Below, piece after piece: positions 8,634 through 17,772 of a stretch of 46,436 nt of DNA. Within the stretch, counting starts at the first letter, position 1. Each line of letters starts with the position of its first letter. Source of the DNA: Spirochaetota bacterium (GTDB lineage Bacteria > Spirochaetota > UBA4802 > UBA5550); assembly GCA_016929135.1 (NCBI GenBank), contig JAFGJK010000111.1:1-46436 (forward strand), written 5' to 3'. The position numbers were made by a program, and so were the translations under genes. A model generated the notes under the pieces. That model worked only from the letters and a program-made list of their open reading frames with translations. It made no database searches and was not told the origin of the DNA.

Positions 8634-9524
8634 ATGAATGCTGAACAGCTGATGCAGTATCTTCTCTCCGGTATCACCACCGGGAGCATATACGCGATCG
8701 TCGCGATCGGATTCAATATCATCTACAACACCACCGGCATCATAAACTTCGCCCAGGGGGAGTTTCTCATGCTGGGGGGGATGATATCAATATCGCTCTG
8801 TTCCGTCATGCCGCTCCCCCTGGCGATCGCCCTGGCGGTGGCCGTCACCGCGGCGGTGGGCTACTGCATCGAGCTCCTCTTCGTCAGGTGGATCCACAAC
8901 CCGACGGTGCTCCGCATGGTCGTCATGACCATCGGCATTTCGATTCTGATACGGGAGATCGCCCTTCACGTGTGGGACGAGAAGGTGCGCTCGCTCCCCT
9001 ATTTCACCGGCAACGAGGTGACCTCGGTGAGCATACTGGGGGCCCGCATCTCCCCCCAGATCCTCTGGGTGCTCGGGACATGCGCCCTCATCGTGGTGCT
9101 CCTCAACCTGTTTTACGGGCGCACCCTTCTGGGGAAGGCCATGCGCGCCTGTTCGGCGAACCGCATGGCGGCCTCCCTCTGCGGCATCAACGCCGGGCGG
9201 ATGGTGACCGTCTCCTTCATGCTCAGTGCCGCCATCGGGGCCCTGGCGGGATGCGTCATCTCGCCCATGACGCAGACGCAGTACGACTGCGGCACGTCCC
9301 TTGCCATCAAGGGGTTCACCGCCGCGATCTTCGGCGGCCTCGGGTCCAGTTCCGGCGCCGTCATCGCGGGCCTCCTGATCGGCGTCATTGAGGCCGTGAG
9401 CATCAGCGTCCTCCCCCTGGCCTACAAGGACGCCGTCACCCTCACCCTCCTCCTCCTCATACTGGTGGTCAGGCCCAGCGGCCTCTTCGGGAGCAGGGAG
9501 GCGGGGGCGCTGAAGGAGTTCTGA
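8634..9524 (+). CDS. livH: ABC transporter permease, LivH family
   Basis: 296 residues, about eight membrane helices. The N-terminus reads MQYLLSGITTGSIYAIVAIG and then NFAQGEFLMLGGM, typical of LivH. The cytoplasmic coupling segment is near RACSANRMAASLCGIN, and KGFTAAIFGGLGSSSGAVI lies near the C-terminus. With LivM it forms the transmembrane channel of the transporter. The ATG at 8634 has no clear Shine-Dalgarno sequence, possibly because the upstream hairpin modulates initiation; a later in-frame ATG at 8652 is no better. The gene ends two bases before livM. Confidence 0.93.
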   Translation: MNAEQLMQYLLSGITTGSIYAIVAIGFNIIYNTTGIINFAQGEFLMLGGMISISLCSVMPLPLAIALAVAVTAAVGYCIELLFVRWIHNPTVLRMVVMTIGISILIREIALHVWDEKVRSLPYFTGNEVTSVSILGARISPQILWVLGTCALIVVLLNLFYGRTLLGKAMRACSANRMAASLCGINAGRMVTVSFMLSAAIGALAGCVISPMTQTQYDCGTSLAIKGFTAAIFGGLGSSSGAVIAGLLIGVIEAVSISVLPLAYKDAVTLTLLLLILVVRPSGLFGSREAGALKEF

Positions 9525-9526
9525 GG

Positions 9527-10591
9527 ATGAAACGCTTCGTCGCCATCGGGGCCCTGGCGGCCGCCGTCATCGCGCTGCACCTCCTTTTCGCCGCGGCGGG
9601 GGCGGAATACCTGCTGGTGCAGCTCACCATGGCGGCCTACTACGCCCTGGTGGTGATCGGCCTCTGCCTTCTCATGGGATACGCGGGGCAGATCTCCCTG
9701 GGGCACGCGGCGTTCTTCGCCCTGGGGGGGTACACGGCGGCGGTCCTGTCCACCAACAGCTTCACGCAGCTCATGGGCGCGCCTGCCCTGGAGCGGCTGG
9801 TGCACTGGGGGCTGGTGACCGCCGGGACCGACGCCTACGGCGCCGCGGCCCACCAGGTGCCGGTGTGGCTCTCGCTCCCCCTGGCGGTGGCGGCAGCGGC
9901 CGCCGTCGCCCTGGTGATCGGCATCCCGGTGCTGAAGCTCAAGGGGCACTACCTGGCCATGGCGACCCTGGGATTCGGGACCATCCTGTACCGCATATTC
10001 CTGGGAACCCGCCTCTTCGGGGAGGCGGACGGCATATCATCGGTGCGCCCCTGCGCGCTCCTCCCGGGGCTCACCATCGGGGGGGACACCGCGCTGCGGA
10101 CCCAGAACTACTACTTCGCCTGGGCCCTGGTCCTCCTGGCGATGGTGCTGTCCCTGAACATCGTGAGCTCCAGGGCAGGGAGGGCGCTGCGCTCGATCCA
10201 CGGGAGCGAGGAGGCGGCCGCCGCCATGGGAGTCAACACGGCCCGCTACAAGCTCTACGTCTTCATCCTGAGCGCCGTGTTCGCCGCCGTGGGGGGATTC
10301 TTCATGACCCACTTCAACGGCGGCATCGGCCCTGCCGAGGCGGGCATCATGAAATCGGTGCGCTATGTCGCCATCGTCGCCGTCGGCGGCATGGCCAACC
10401 TCTGGGGGAGCCTGCTCATCGGGGTGCTGCTGAACTTCCTCTCCCTCCGGGGGATCTTCGGCTCCTACGACGATGCCGTGTTCGGCGCCCTCCTCGTCTT
10501 CATCATGGCCCTGGCGCCCGACGGCATCCTGAGAAGAGAGTTCCTGCACAGAATCATGCGGGTGAGGATACGATGGCCCTTCTCGAAGTGA
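9527..10591 (+). CDS. livM: ABC transporter permease, LivM family
   Basis: 354 residues with about nine membrane helices. Recognisable LivM segments are GLCLLMGYAGQISLGHAAFF near residue 45, LKGHYLAMATLGFGTIL, the coupling helix around RSIHGSEEAAAAMGVNTARY, and the PAEAGIMKSVRYVAIVAVGG stretch. It pairs with LivH to form the translocation path. The start ATG (9527) follows AAGGAG and the livH stop closely. The last 19 bases overlap the start of livG, so the two are translationally coupled. Confidence 0.93.
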   Translation: MKRFVAIGALAAAVIALHLLFAAAGAEYLLVQLTMAAYYALVVIGLCLLMGYAGQISLGHAAFFALGGYTAAVLSTNSFTQLMGAPALERLVHWGLVTAGTDAYGAAAHQVPVWLSLPLAVAAAAAVALVIGIPVLKLKGHYLAMATLGFGTILYRIFLGTRLFGEADGISSVRPCALLPGLTIGGDTALRTQNYYFAWALVLLAMVLSLNIVSSRAGRALRSIHGSEEAAAAMGVNTARYKLYVFILSAVFAAVGGFFMTHFNGGIGPAEAGIMKSVRYVAIVAVGGMANLWGSLLIGVLLNFLSLRGIFGSYDDAVFGALLVFIMALAPDGILRREFLHRIMRVRIRWPFSK

Positions 10592-11343
10592 ACAACCTCT
10601 GCCGCTCCTTCGGCGGGCTCAGGGCCGTGAACAACGTCTCCTTCCGGGTGAACACCGGGACGATCAAGGCGGTCATCGGCCCGAACGGCGCGGGGAAGAC
10701 CACGCTCTTCAACCTCATCGCGGGGGCGCTGAAGCCCGACGGCGGCTCGATCCTCTTCAACGGCCGCTCGATCTACGGCCTCCCCCCCTTCCGCGTCGCC
10801 GCCGCGGGGATATCGCGTACCTTCCAGAACATCAAGCTCTTCGGGAACATGACGGTGGCGGAGAACATCATGGTGGGAAGGCACACCAGAAGCGGCAGCG
10901 GCTTCGCCGCCTCAATGCTCTCCCTCCCCCGGACCCGGCGAGAGGAGCGTGAGATCGCGGAGCGGGCGGCCGAGCTGGCGCGGCTCTTCGGCATCGAGGA
11001 CGTGCTGGACGCCGGTGCTGCGAGCCTGGACTTCGGGCGTCAGCGGGCCGTGGAGTTCGCCCGCGCCCTGGCCTCGGAGCCGCAGCTCCTCCTGCTGGAC
11101 GAACCGGCGGCGGGACTCAACATCTACGAAACCAACGAGCTGGCCAAGCGCATCGTGCGCATACGGGACATGGGGATCACCATCCTCCTCATAGAGCACG
11201 ACATGTCGCTGGTCATGGACATTTCGGACGAGATCGCGGTGCTCTCCTACGGGGAGAAGATCGCCGAGGGCCCACCCTGCAATGTCAGGAACAACCCTCA
11301 GGTGATCGCCGTGTACCTGGGAGGCGACGTTGCTCAGGATTAG
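10573..11343 (+). CDS. livG: ABC transporter ATP-binding protein, LivG family
   Basis: 256 residues starting at ATG 10573, inside the end of livM; the longer open frame upstream is a shadow. The Walker A motif is GPNGAGKTT near residue 37, the Q-loop lies in ISRTFQNIKLF, the signature region is LDFGRQRAVEFARAL (a divergent LSGGQ with F-G-R), Walker B is LLLLDEPAAGL, and the switch histidine is in IEHDMSLVM. It hydrolyses ATP to drive LivHM. Its last 14 bases overlap livF. Confidence 0.93.
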   Translation: MALLEVNNLCRSFGGLRAVNNVSFRVNTGTIKAVIGPNGAGKTTLFNLIAGALKPDGGSILFNGRSIYGLPPFRVAAAGISRTFQNIKLFGNMTVAENIMVGRHTRSGSGFAASMLSLPRTRREEREIAERAAELARLFGIEDVLDAGAASLDFGRQRAVEFARALASEPQLLLLDEPAAGLNIYETNELAKRIVRIRDMGITILLIEHDMSLVMDISDEIAVLSYGEKIAEGPPCNVRNNPQVIAVYLGGDVAQD

Positions 11344-12073
11344 GAACCTCGAATCGGGATACGGGAGCCTCAGGGTGCTCAAGGGGATATCCCTCCACGT
11401 GAACTCCGGGGAGATCGTGACCATCATCGGCGCCAATGGGGCCGGGAAGACCACGCTGCTGGAGACGATCGCCGGCGTCGTCGCGGCGTCGTCGGGGGAG
11501 ATCCTCTTCGATGGCAGGGACCTGGTCACCCTCTCGCCCGAGCGGATTGTGGCCGCCGGCTGTTCCCTCGTGCCGGAGGGGCGTCAGGTCTTCGCCCCCA
11601 TGACGGTTCGGGAGAACCTGGTCCTGGGGGCCTACATCAGGTCAGGCAGGGAGGGGAAGGCCGCGGTGGCGGAGGACATTGACGCCATCCACCGCCACTT
11701 CCCCATCCTGAAGGAGCGCGACGGCCAGCTGGCGGGGACGCTCTCCGGCGGCGAGCAGCAGATGCTGGCCATCGGGCGCGCCCTGATGGCCCGCCCCCGG
11801 CTGATCATGCTTGACGAGCCCTCCATGGGGCTCGCCCCCATCATCGTCAGGGGGATATTCGAGATCATCGGGCGGCTCCGCGCCGAGGGGAACACGATCC
11901 TCCTGGTGGAGCAGAACGCCATGGCATCGCTGGGGATCGCGGACCGGGGCTACGTGATGGAGACGGGCCAGATCGTGCTGGAGGGGACCGCCCGGGAGCT
12001 CATGGAAAACCATGACGTGCAGCGGGCCTATCTCGGCAAGGAGTACCGGAGCATCGGCGAGGGGCGGGGGTGA
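11330..12073 (+). CDS. livF: ABC transporter ATP-binding protein, LivF family
   Basis: 247 residues. The start is TTG at 11330, supported by GGGAGG at 11319-11324 and by the family N-terminus (LRIRNLESGYGSLRVLKGIS). Walker A is GANGAGKTT, the signature LSGGEQQMLAIGRALMARP, Walker B LIMLDEPSMGL, and the switch histidine is replaced in the usual LivF way by VEQNAMASL (no His). It forms the ATPase heterodimer with LivG. The gene is last of the transport set, with 43 bases to the CoA ligase. Confidence 0.93.
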   Translation: MLRIRNLESGYGSLRVLKGISLHVNSGEIVTIIGANGAGKTTLLETIAGVVAASSGEILFDGRDLVTLSPERIVAAGCSLVPEGRQVFAPMTVRENLVLGAYIRSGREGKAAVAEDIDAIHRHFPILKERDGQLAGTLSGGEQQMLAIGRALMARPRLIMLDEPSMGLAPIIVRGIFEIIGRLRAEGNTILLVEQNAMASLGIADRGYVMETGQIVLEGTARELMENHDVQRAYLGKEYRSIGEGRG

Positions 12074-12116
12074 CGGGCCCCAAGGAACGATTCAAATCTA
12101 ACGACCGGAGGCGGGT

Positions 12117-13418
12117 ATGATGTACAACAGCGAATTCGAGGCCATGCCGCGCGACGAGATCGAGCAGCTCCAGATCGAGCGCCTCCAGACAACGCTGAAC
12201 AGGGTCTACCGCAACGTCGCGTTTTACCGGGAGGCCTTCGACGCGGCGGGCGTGAACATCGAGAAGATCAAGAGCATCGGCGACCTGAAGGAGCTCCCCT
12301 TCACCACCAAGGAGGACCTGGTGAAGAGCTATCCCTACGGCATGTTCGCGGTACCCCTTCGGGACATCGTGCGTATCCACTCCTCCTCCGGCACCACCGG
12401 GAAGCCGGTGGTGGTGGGCTATACGGTGAACGACATCCGCAACTGGTCGGAACTGGTGGCCCGCATGCTCACCGCCGGCGGGATCACGAACCACGACCTG
12501 GTGCAGATCTCGCTGAACTACAGCCTCTTCACCGGCGGCTTCGGCTACCACTACGGCGCCGAGAAGATCGGCGCCTCGGTGATCCCCGCCTCGGTGACCG
12601 GTGACATCGAAAAGCAGATCATGATCATGAAGGACTACAAGACCACCGCCCTGGTGAGCACGCCGAGCTACGCCCTGGCCATCGTGAACACCATGGCGGA
12701 GATGAAGATACACCCGGACGAGCTCTTCCTGAAGTACGGGCTCTTCTCGGCCGAGACCTGGAGCGAGAGCATCCGCTCCAGGATCGAGGAGCGCCTGCAC
12801 CTGATCGCCACCGACAACTACGGGCTCTCGGAGATCATCGGCCCGGGCATCTCAGGCGAGTGCCAGGAGAAACGGGGGCTCCACATCAACGAGGACCATT
12901 TCATCGTCGAGGTCATCGATCCCGCCACGCTGAGGCCGCTCCCGCCGGGGGCGGAGGGTGAGCTGGTCTTTTCCACCATCACCAAGGAGGGGTTCCCGCT
13001 GATACGGTACCGCACCGGCGATATCGCCTCGCTCATTGACGGGGACTGCCCCTGCGGGCGCACGCTCATGCGCATGAGCAGGGTCACCGGGAGGAGCGAT
13101 GACATGATCCTGCTGAACGGGGTGAAGATCTACCCGTCGCAGATCGAGGAGGCGCTCATGAAGCACGAGCACGTGGCGCCGATGTACCGGATCATCGTGA
13201 GCAGCGAGCACGACACCGACGTCATCGAGATACAGACTGCCATACCGCAGAACATCGTACTGGACGAGATGAAGGTGGTGCTGCAGTACCGGGACACCGT
13301 GAGGGCGAAGGTCGAGGCCGCCATCGCCATGCCGGTGAAGATCACCCTGGTGGAACACGACACGCTGGTGGGATTACAGGGGAAGGGGAGGATCATCGAC
13401 AGGCGTCAGGAGGAGTAG
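12117..13418 (+). CDS. paaK: Phenylacetate-CoA ligase family protein
   Basis: 433 residues, the usual PaaK length. The adenylation P-loop is SSSGTTGKPVVVGYT near residue 90. LIATDNYGLSEIIGPGISGE holds the aromatic acid and AMP pocket, RYRTGDIASL the adenylate-binding Asp, and CPCGRT a conserved Cys motif. VTGRSDDMILLNGVKIYPSQ is the hinge before the C-terminal domain. It activates phenylacetate or a related aromatic acid to its CoA thioester with ATP. GGAGG at 12105-12110 supports the ATG at 12117. Directly behind the Liv transporter, it is probably co-transcribed and acts on the imported compound or on a breakdown product of aromatic amino acids; the exact acid cannot be read from sequence. 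Confidence 0.9.
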   Translation: MMYNSEFEAMPRDEIEQLQIERLQTTLNRVYRNVAFYREAFDAAGVNIEKIKSIGDLKELPFTTKEDLVKSYPYGMFAVPLRDIVRIHSSSGTTGKPVVVGYTVNDIRNWSELVARMLTAGGITNHDLVQISLNYSLFTGGFGYHYGAEKIGASVIPASVTGDIEKQIMIMKDYKTTALVSTPSYALAIVNTMAEMKIHPDELFLKYGLFSAETWSESIRSRIEERLHLIATDNYGLSEIIGPGISGECQEKRGLHINEDHFIVEVIDPATLRPLPPGAEGELVFSTITKEGFPLIRYRTGDIASLIDGDCPCGRTLMRMSRVTGRSDDMILLNGVKIYPSQIEEALMKHEHVAPMYRIIVSSEHDTDVIEIQTAIPQNIVLDEMKVVLQYRDTVRAKVEAAIAMPVKITLVEHDTLVGLQGKGRIIDRRQEE

Positions 13419-13462
13419 CCGGCCGCGTCCCGGGGCTCTTCATTCTTCACTGCCGCCGGCCC

Positions 13463-13627
13463 TCAGTCTGTCCTCTCGTCCATCCATTCGCCGGTCACGG
13501 CATCGGTAGTATCGTCCGCATCGCCCCTGCCGTTCCAGTTGATGATCCCGCAGACCACGCAGAGCACCGCGCATGCGATGCTGAGTCCGTAGGCGGCGAA
13601 GGGCCAACCATCTCCAAGTCCTATCAT
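13463..13627 (-). CDS. 54-residue single-helix membrane protein, like the small accessory proteins of SSS symporters
   Basis: A short gene on the minus strand, ATG at 13625-13627, TGA at 13463-13465. The protein begins MIGLGDGWPFAAYGLS, continues in one hydrophobic helix rich in Cys (IACAVLCVVCGIINW), and ends in an acidic tail (DADDTTDAVTGEWMDERTD). The order MxGLxDxW, then YxxS, then LCVVxGIINWN is what I remember of small proteins encoded beside sodium:solute symporters; that link is recall, not a search. No symporter gene is in the window, so here it stands alone. A good promoter (13743-13770) precedes it. AGGA lies about 9 bases before the ATG. It would sit in the inner membrane with the acidic tail in the cytosol. 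Confidence 0.72.
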   Translation of the reverse strand: MIGLGDGWPFAAYGLSIACAVLCVVCGIINWNGRGDADDTTDAVTGEWMDERTD

Positions 13628-13742
13628 GCTACAGAGTCCTGATATCGAATAATGGTCCCCCGGGGGCCTGAATCCCCGTGTATCCTCTGCCTTCGCGACA
13701 TAAGCCGGTTCAGGGCCTGCCGTCCTTGAAAACAGGGTTTGA

Positions 13743-13770
13743 GGTATATAGAAACGGGGGAGTATGTCAA
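13743..13770 (-). promoter_or_regulatory. Candidate sigma70 promoter of the 54-residue membrane protein
   Basis: Minus strand TTGACA (13765-13770), 16-base spacer, TATACC (13743-13748). It implies a leader of about 110 bases before the ATG at 13627. Confidence 0.55.
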
Positions 13771-13971
13771 GTAATTATTTACGGGGGGGAGCCCGCGGCG
13801 CCTCCCGGGACGGCCGCCGGGGCGGAAACGGGCCCCGCCGCTCCCCCGCGCACGCCGGCGGGGATGCCGCTTCTCCTCTTCAGGGAGGTGGCGGCGTTTT
13901 TTTCGCTCATCCCCGGGAGGAACCCTGCCGATACTAAGAAGGGGGAAACCTCCCCCCGGAGCGGTAACCCC

Positions 13972-15186
13972 ATGGGAGCCAGAACGATCGGGCGCCTCGC
14001 CGGCGCCCTGCTGACCGTACTCTGCATCAGTCCCCTCCACGCCGTGACCCTGCGGTGGGACATCACCAGGGACGAGCGCCTGGAGATCGTGAAGACGGCG
14101 AAGGTGAAGCTCTTCGTCGACCAGGCGCTCAGGAAGGAATACGACGAGCGGAACATCGTGAACCTCACCTGCTACGAGCGCGGCGATGCCGGGAGCCGCG
14201 TACGGGGGGACTTCTCCATCTTCCAGCGGGATTCCTCCGACGAGGTCTTCAAGGCCGGGGAGCTGCTGGAGCGGCACGAATCGGATTTTCTCATCGCCGG
14301 GAACGGCAGGTTCACCGTGAAGGAGGGGGACTATATGCCCAACCTGCGGCACATCCCCACCTTCCCCGGCGGCGACGTCCCCGAGGGGCATGTCTGGAAG
14401 GGGGAAGGGGAGCTGCACTTCAACGGCTTCTCCCGACCCTTCAGCGTCTCCTTTCCCGTGGAGTACCGCTTCGAGGGGATGGGGAAGGAGCGGGGGGTCG
14501 ACTGCGCCGTTATCCGCTACGCCTTCCGTTTCGACAGGAGGATGCCCCGGGGGATTCCGCAGGATATGCCCCTGCGGGTCACCGGGATGGACGAGGGGAC
14601 CCTCTACTGGGACACGGCGAGAAACGAGCCGGTGAACATGAAGGAGATGGAGGACCGCTATGCCGTGCTCCTGGTGTTTTCGCCGACGGCCGAAACCGGC
14701 TCGCTGAAGTTCCAGATGCACATCACCACCGTCTACCGTACCTACAGGCCCGTTGCGGAGGAGGAGAAGGAGAAGGCCCGCCGGGAGCTGGAAGAGACGA
14801 TCCCGAAGGAGAGCGGCGTCGACGTGGTCACCGACAAACGCGGCTTGGTGGTGCGGCTCGGCGACGTCCTCTTCGACTTCGATTCCTACCGGCTCAAGGA
14901 GGATTCACGGGGCACGCTGAACAGGGTCGCGGACGTCATCGGGTCACGGTACCCCGATCGGGAGCTCATCGTGGAGGGGCACACCGACAGCACCGGCGAC
15001 GTGGGCTACAACCAGCGGCTCTCCGAGGACCGTGCCTTGGCCGTGGCGCGCTACATGAAGAGCCGCGTGGGGCACGACAAGATATCCTACCGGGGCTTCG
15101 GCGAGAAGAACCCGCTGGCGGACAACGGCACCGCCGAGGGGCGGCAGAAGAACCGGCGCGTGGACGTCATCATCAGGATGAAATAG
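13972..15186 (+). CDS. OmpA-family outer-membrane or periplasmic protein
   Basis: 404 residues from ATG 13972, chosen over the longer open frame (from 13678) because it begins a clean signal peptide (MGARTIGRLAG, LLTVLCISPLHA) and GGAG precedes it. Residues about 25-285 form a domain I cannot name, beta-rich and with YxFRFDRRMPRG. The last 115 residues are an OmpA/MotB peptidoglycan-binding domain: GDVLFDFDSYRLKEDSRG, then VEGHTDSTGDVGYNQRLSEDR and RGFGEKNPLADN, with the conserved Asp and Arg that bind diaminopimelate. It probably tethers the envelope to peptidoglycan. It is transcribed away from the liv operon and ends about 90 bases before the M24 gene. Confidence 0.87.
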   Translation: MGARTIGRLAGALLTVLCISPLHAVTLRWDITRDERLEIVKTAKVKLFVDQALRKEYDERNIVNLTCYERGDAGSRVRGDFSIFQRDSSDEVFKAGELLERHESDFLIAGNGRFTVKEGDYMPNLRHIPTFPGGDVPEGHVWKGEGELHFNGFSRPFSVSFPVEYRFEGMGKERGVDCAVIRYAFRFDRRMPRGIPQDMPLRVTGMDEGTLYWDTARNEPVNMKEMEDRYAVLLVFSPTAETGSLKFQMHITTVYRTYRPVAEEEKEKARRELEETIPKESGVDVVTDKRGLVVRLGDVLFDFDSYRLKEDSRGTLNRVADVIGSRYPDRELIVEGHTDSTGDVGYNQRLSEDRALAVARYMKSRVGHDKISYRGFGEKNPLADNGTAEGRQKNRRVDVIIRMK

Positions 15187-15273
15187 CCGCGGGTAACTTC
15201 TTGACATAAAACCTGTTCCGTGCGCTGGATGGGTATATCCCGTCGCACCAAACCATCCCGTGGAGGTCCCGCC

Positions 15274-16452
15274 ATGGCTGCCGTTCCGAAACCGATCACC
15301 GCTCCCCCGGACAAGGAGGAGCTCGCCAGGAGGCTGGCGAATGTCCGCTCCCGCATGAAGGAGGAGAATCTCGATTACTACGTCTGCTTCGACCCGGTGA
15401 ACATCTACTATCTCACGAATTTCGCCAACAACGTGCACGAGCGCCCCTTCATCATGGTGATCCCCCTGAAGGGGACGCCGGTGATGCTCTGCCCGCTCCT
15501 TGAGTCGAGCCACGTGAGGGCCAGGGCACGCTGCGAGCTGGAGTACGCCACCTATTACGAGTTCCCCGCGCCGGCGGGGCAGAACTGGTTCGAGCTGTAC
15601 AAAACGCTCTTCGGGAAGAGGGTCAGGGTGGGCGTCGAGTCGACCCTCCCGGTGGGGATCGCCGACGCGACGCCGGGGAGCCGCGTCGTCACCGACATCA
15701 TCGAGGATGTGCGCCTGGTGAAGACCGACTACGAGATCGGGCGCACGGTGCACGCCTGCTCGGTGATCAACGAGGGGCACCGCAAGATACTGGAGATCAC
15801 CAGGCCGGGCAAGGTCGAGGTACTCATCTACGGGGAGGTGGTGCGCCTGATGATGGGGAAGACCCTCATGGAGATACCGGGGGCGAACCTCATCGTGTCG
15901 AAGTTCGTCGGCGCGGTGTGGCCGCCGTCCCTCTCCCACGACCCGCACATCGTGCCGACGCCGGGCACCGCCATGGAGGAGGGGGGGCCCCACGTGTCCA
16001 TCGTCACCGCCCAGGTGGACGGCTACGGCGTGGAGGTGGAACGCACCTTCTTCCTGGGACACGTGCCGGAGAAGGCCAGGAAGCCCTTCGAGACGATGAT
16101 GAAGGCCCGGGCACTGGCCTACGGGATGGTGAAGCCCGGTGCGGTCCTGGAGGAGATCGACCGCGAGGTGCGCAAGGTGATCATCGGCGCCGGGTACGAA
16201 AAGTACATCCTGCACCGTACGGGGCACGGCCTGGGGATCACCGGGCACGAGGCCCCCTACGTGGCCCTGGGGGATTCCCGGAGGCTCGAGCCGGGGATGC
16301 TCATCAGCATCGAGCCGGGGATCTACATCCCCGGCGAGGGGGGGTACCGCCATTCCGATACGGTACTGATCACCAGGGACGGATACCTGCGCCTCACGGA
16401 CGCTCCGGATGGCCTGGAGGAGCTCACCATCCCCCTGGGCGAAGCGGAATAG
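15274..16452 (+). CDS. M24 (Xaa-Pro peptidase/creatinase) family protein lacking the metal ligands
   Basis: 392 residues from ATG 15274, preceded by GGAGG at 15262-15266; the frame opens earlier at 15220 without a site. Residues 1-150 form the creatinase-type N-terminal domain (YYVCFDPVNIYYLTNF). The rest is the pita-bread fold. Metal-dependent members have D and D in DxGxxxxGYxxDxTRT and E in GxRxEDT; here the first stretch reads VTAQVDGYGVEVERTFF and the last GGYRHSDTVLIT, so at least three of five metal ligands are replaced, while HGLGITGHE and ISIEPG remain. This pattern is like creatinase, which needs no metal. The substrate is unknown: an amidino or amide compound is possible. First gene of an operon with the MFS transporter, which may import the substrate. 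Confidence 0.82.
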   Translation: MAAVPKPITAPPDKEELARRLANVRSRMKEENLDYYVCFDPVNIYYLTNFANNVHERPFIMVIPLKGTPVMLCPLLESSHVRARARCELEYATYYEFPAPAGQNWFELYKTLFGKRVRVGVESTLPVGIADATPGSRVVTDIIEDVRLVKTDYEIGRTVHACSVINEGHRKILEITRPGKVEVLIYGEVVRLMMGKTLMEIPGANLIVSKFVGAVWPPSLSHDPHIVPTPGTAMEEGGPHVSIVTAQVDGYGVEVERTFFLGHVPEKARKPFETMMKARALAYGMVKPGAVLEEIDREVRKVIIGAGYEKYILHRTGHGLGITGHEAPYVALGDSRRLEPGMLISIEPGIYIPGEGGYRHSDTVLITRDGYLRLTDAPDGLEELTIPLGEAE

Positions 16453-16467
16453 GCCGGGGAGGGTGTC

Positions 16468-17772
16468 ATGACATTTACCGACAACCGCACCGGCGAGCCG
16501 CCGGTGGCGCACTCCGCGGCGCTCTTCACCCTCACCACGGTGACGCTGCTCTACGTGATTAACTACATGGACCGCATGGTCCTCTCCGCCACGCTCCCCC
16601 TCATCAAGGCCGACCTGGGCCTTTCGGACACGCAGTGCGGCTGGCTGGGCACCATCTATTTCCTGGTGGTGGCGCTGCTGACGCTCCCCGCCTCCATCCT
16701 CTGCGACCGATGGAGCAGAAAGAAGTCCCTCTCCCTCATGGCGGTCCTCTGGAGCGCCGCCACCTTTCTCACCGGCGCCGGGTCCGGCTTCGGCCAGCTT
16801 TTCGCCGCCCGGGGGGGCGTGGGGGTGGGGGAGGCGGGCTTCGCGCCGGGGGGGATTGCCTACGTCTCCGGCTCCTTCAGGGAATCGGTGCGTGCCAAGG
16901 TGATCGGGGTGTTCAACCTGGGGCAGCCCCTGGGCTCGATCCTGGGGATCGTGATCGCCGGCGTCGTGGCACGGGCGGACCTCTTCGGCATGGGATGGCG
17001 GGCCCCCTTCTTTCTCTTCGCGGCGCCGGGACTGATCCTGGGGATCCTGGTGCTCTTCACAAGGGACTATCCCACCGCCGGCATCGTCTACGGCGGCGCC
17101 CGCCGTCTCACGGTGTGGCAGGGGTTCCTCACGGTGCTGAAGACGCCGTCGCTCCTCTTCACCTACGTCGGGGTCGGGGCCATGAGCTTCGTCGGCGGCG
17201 CCGTGGGGCACTGGCTCCCCACCTATTTCGCCCGCACCAGGTCCATCGACGTGGCCCGGGCGTCGTTCATGATGGGGGGGATCATCGTCTTCGCCGTCGT
17301 CGGCCCGGTGGCCGGCGGGATCATCGCGGACCGGTGGAAGCGGCGGAGGGGGAACGCCAGGCCCCTGACCGCCGCCCTCATCTCGCTGCTCTGCGGGATA
17401 TTCCTCTACCTCTCCTTTTTCATCGACCGGGGCGGGATGTGGTCCCTCTCCTACGGGGTCTTCATCGTCGTGGGGATCCTCATGTTCGCCTACACGGCGC
17501 CGGCCTACTCGGTGAGTCAGGACCTGGTTCCCGAGGGGATGCGCAGCATCAGCATGGGGCTGCTGGTGCTGGTGACCTACGGGACCATGGCGGCCTACGC
17601 CCCGGTCGTTGTGGGATGGCTCTCCGATTACCTGGGCGAGCCCGGGCGTCCGGACCTCGCCGGGGCCTTCATGGCGGTGCCCCCGGTGGCGTTTCTCGGG
17701 GCGCTGCTCTTCTATCTCTCCGCCCTGTTCCACGACAGGGACATGAGGCGGCTGAAGGGGGTGGAAGCATGA
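16468..17772 (+). CDS. MFS transporter, Spinster-like subgroup
   Basis: 434 residues with about twelve membrane helices. The N-terminal helix holds VINYMDRMVLSATLP, the NYxDR pattern of Spinster-like and anion-symporter-like MFS proteins. The loop 2-3 motif appears as LCDRWSRKKSL, and helix 4-5 carries RGGVGVGEAGFAPGG, the Spinster GxGxGEAxxxP pattern. GGGGAGGGTG precedes the ATG (16468) and the gap from the M24 gene is 15 bases. It probably imports or exports an organic anion related to the M24 enzyme. Its stop overlaps the next start (ATGA at 17769-17772). Confidence 0.9.
   Translation: MTFTDNRTGEPPVAHSAALFTLTTVTLLYVINYMDRMVLSATLPLIKADLGLSDTQCGWLGTIYFLVVALLTLPASILCDRWSRKKSLSLMAVLWSAATFLTGAGSGFGQLFAARGGVGVGEAGFAPGGIAYVSGSFRESVRAKVIGVFNLGQPLGSILGIVIAGVVARADLFGMGWRAPFFLFAAPGLILGILVLFTRDYPTAGIVYGGARRLTVWQGFLTVLKTPSLLFTYVGVGAMSFVGGAVGHWLPTYFARTRSIDVARASFMMGGIIVFAVVGPVAGGIIADRWKRRRGNARPLTAALISLLCGIFLYLSFFIDRGGMWSLSYGVFIVVGILMFAYTAPAYSVSQDLVPEGMRSISMGLLVLVTYGTMAAYAPVVVGWLSDYLGEPGRPDLAGAFMAVPPVAFLGALLFYLSALFHDRDMRRLKGVEA

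Noticed and set aside
9865..10572. Long upstream extension of livG
   Set aside because: Lies inside livM in another frame and is Arg/Pro-rich; family homology begins at ATG 10573.
13678..13971. 98-codon extension of the OmpA-family protein
   Set aside because: Low-complexity Pro/Ala/Gly sequence overlapping the leftward promoter; the signal peptide begins at 13972.
15194..15236. Promoter of the M24 operon (TTGACA near 15201 with TATATC downstream)
   Set aside because: The spacing between the two boxes is about 27 bases, too long for a sigma70 promoter.
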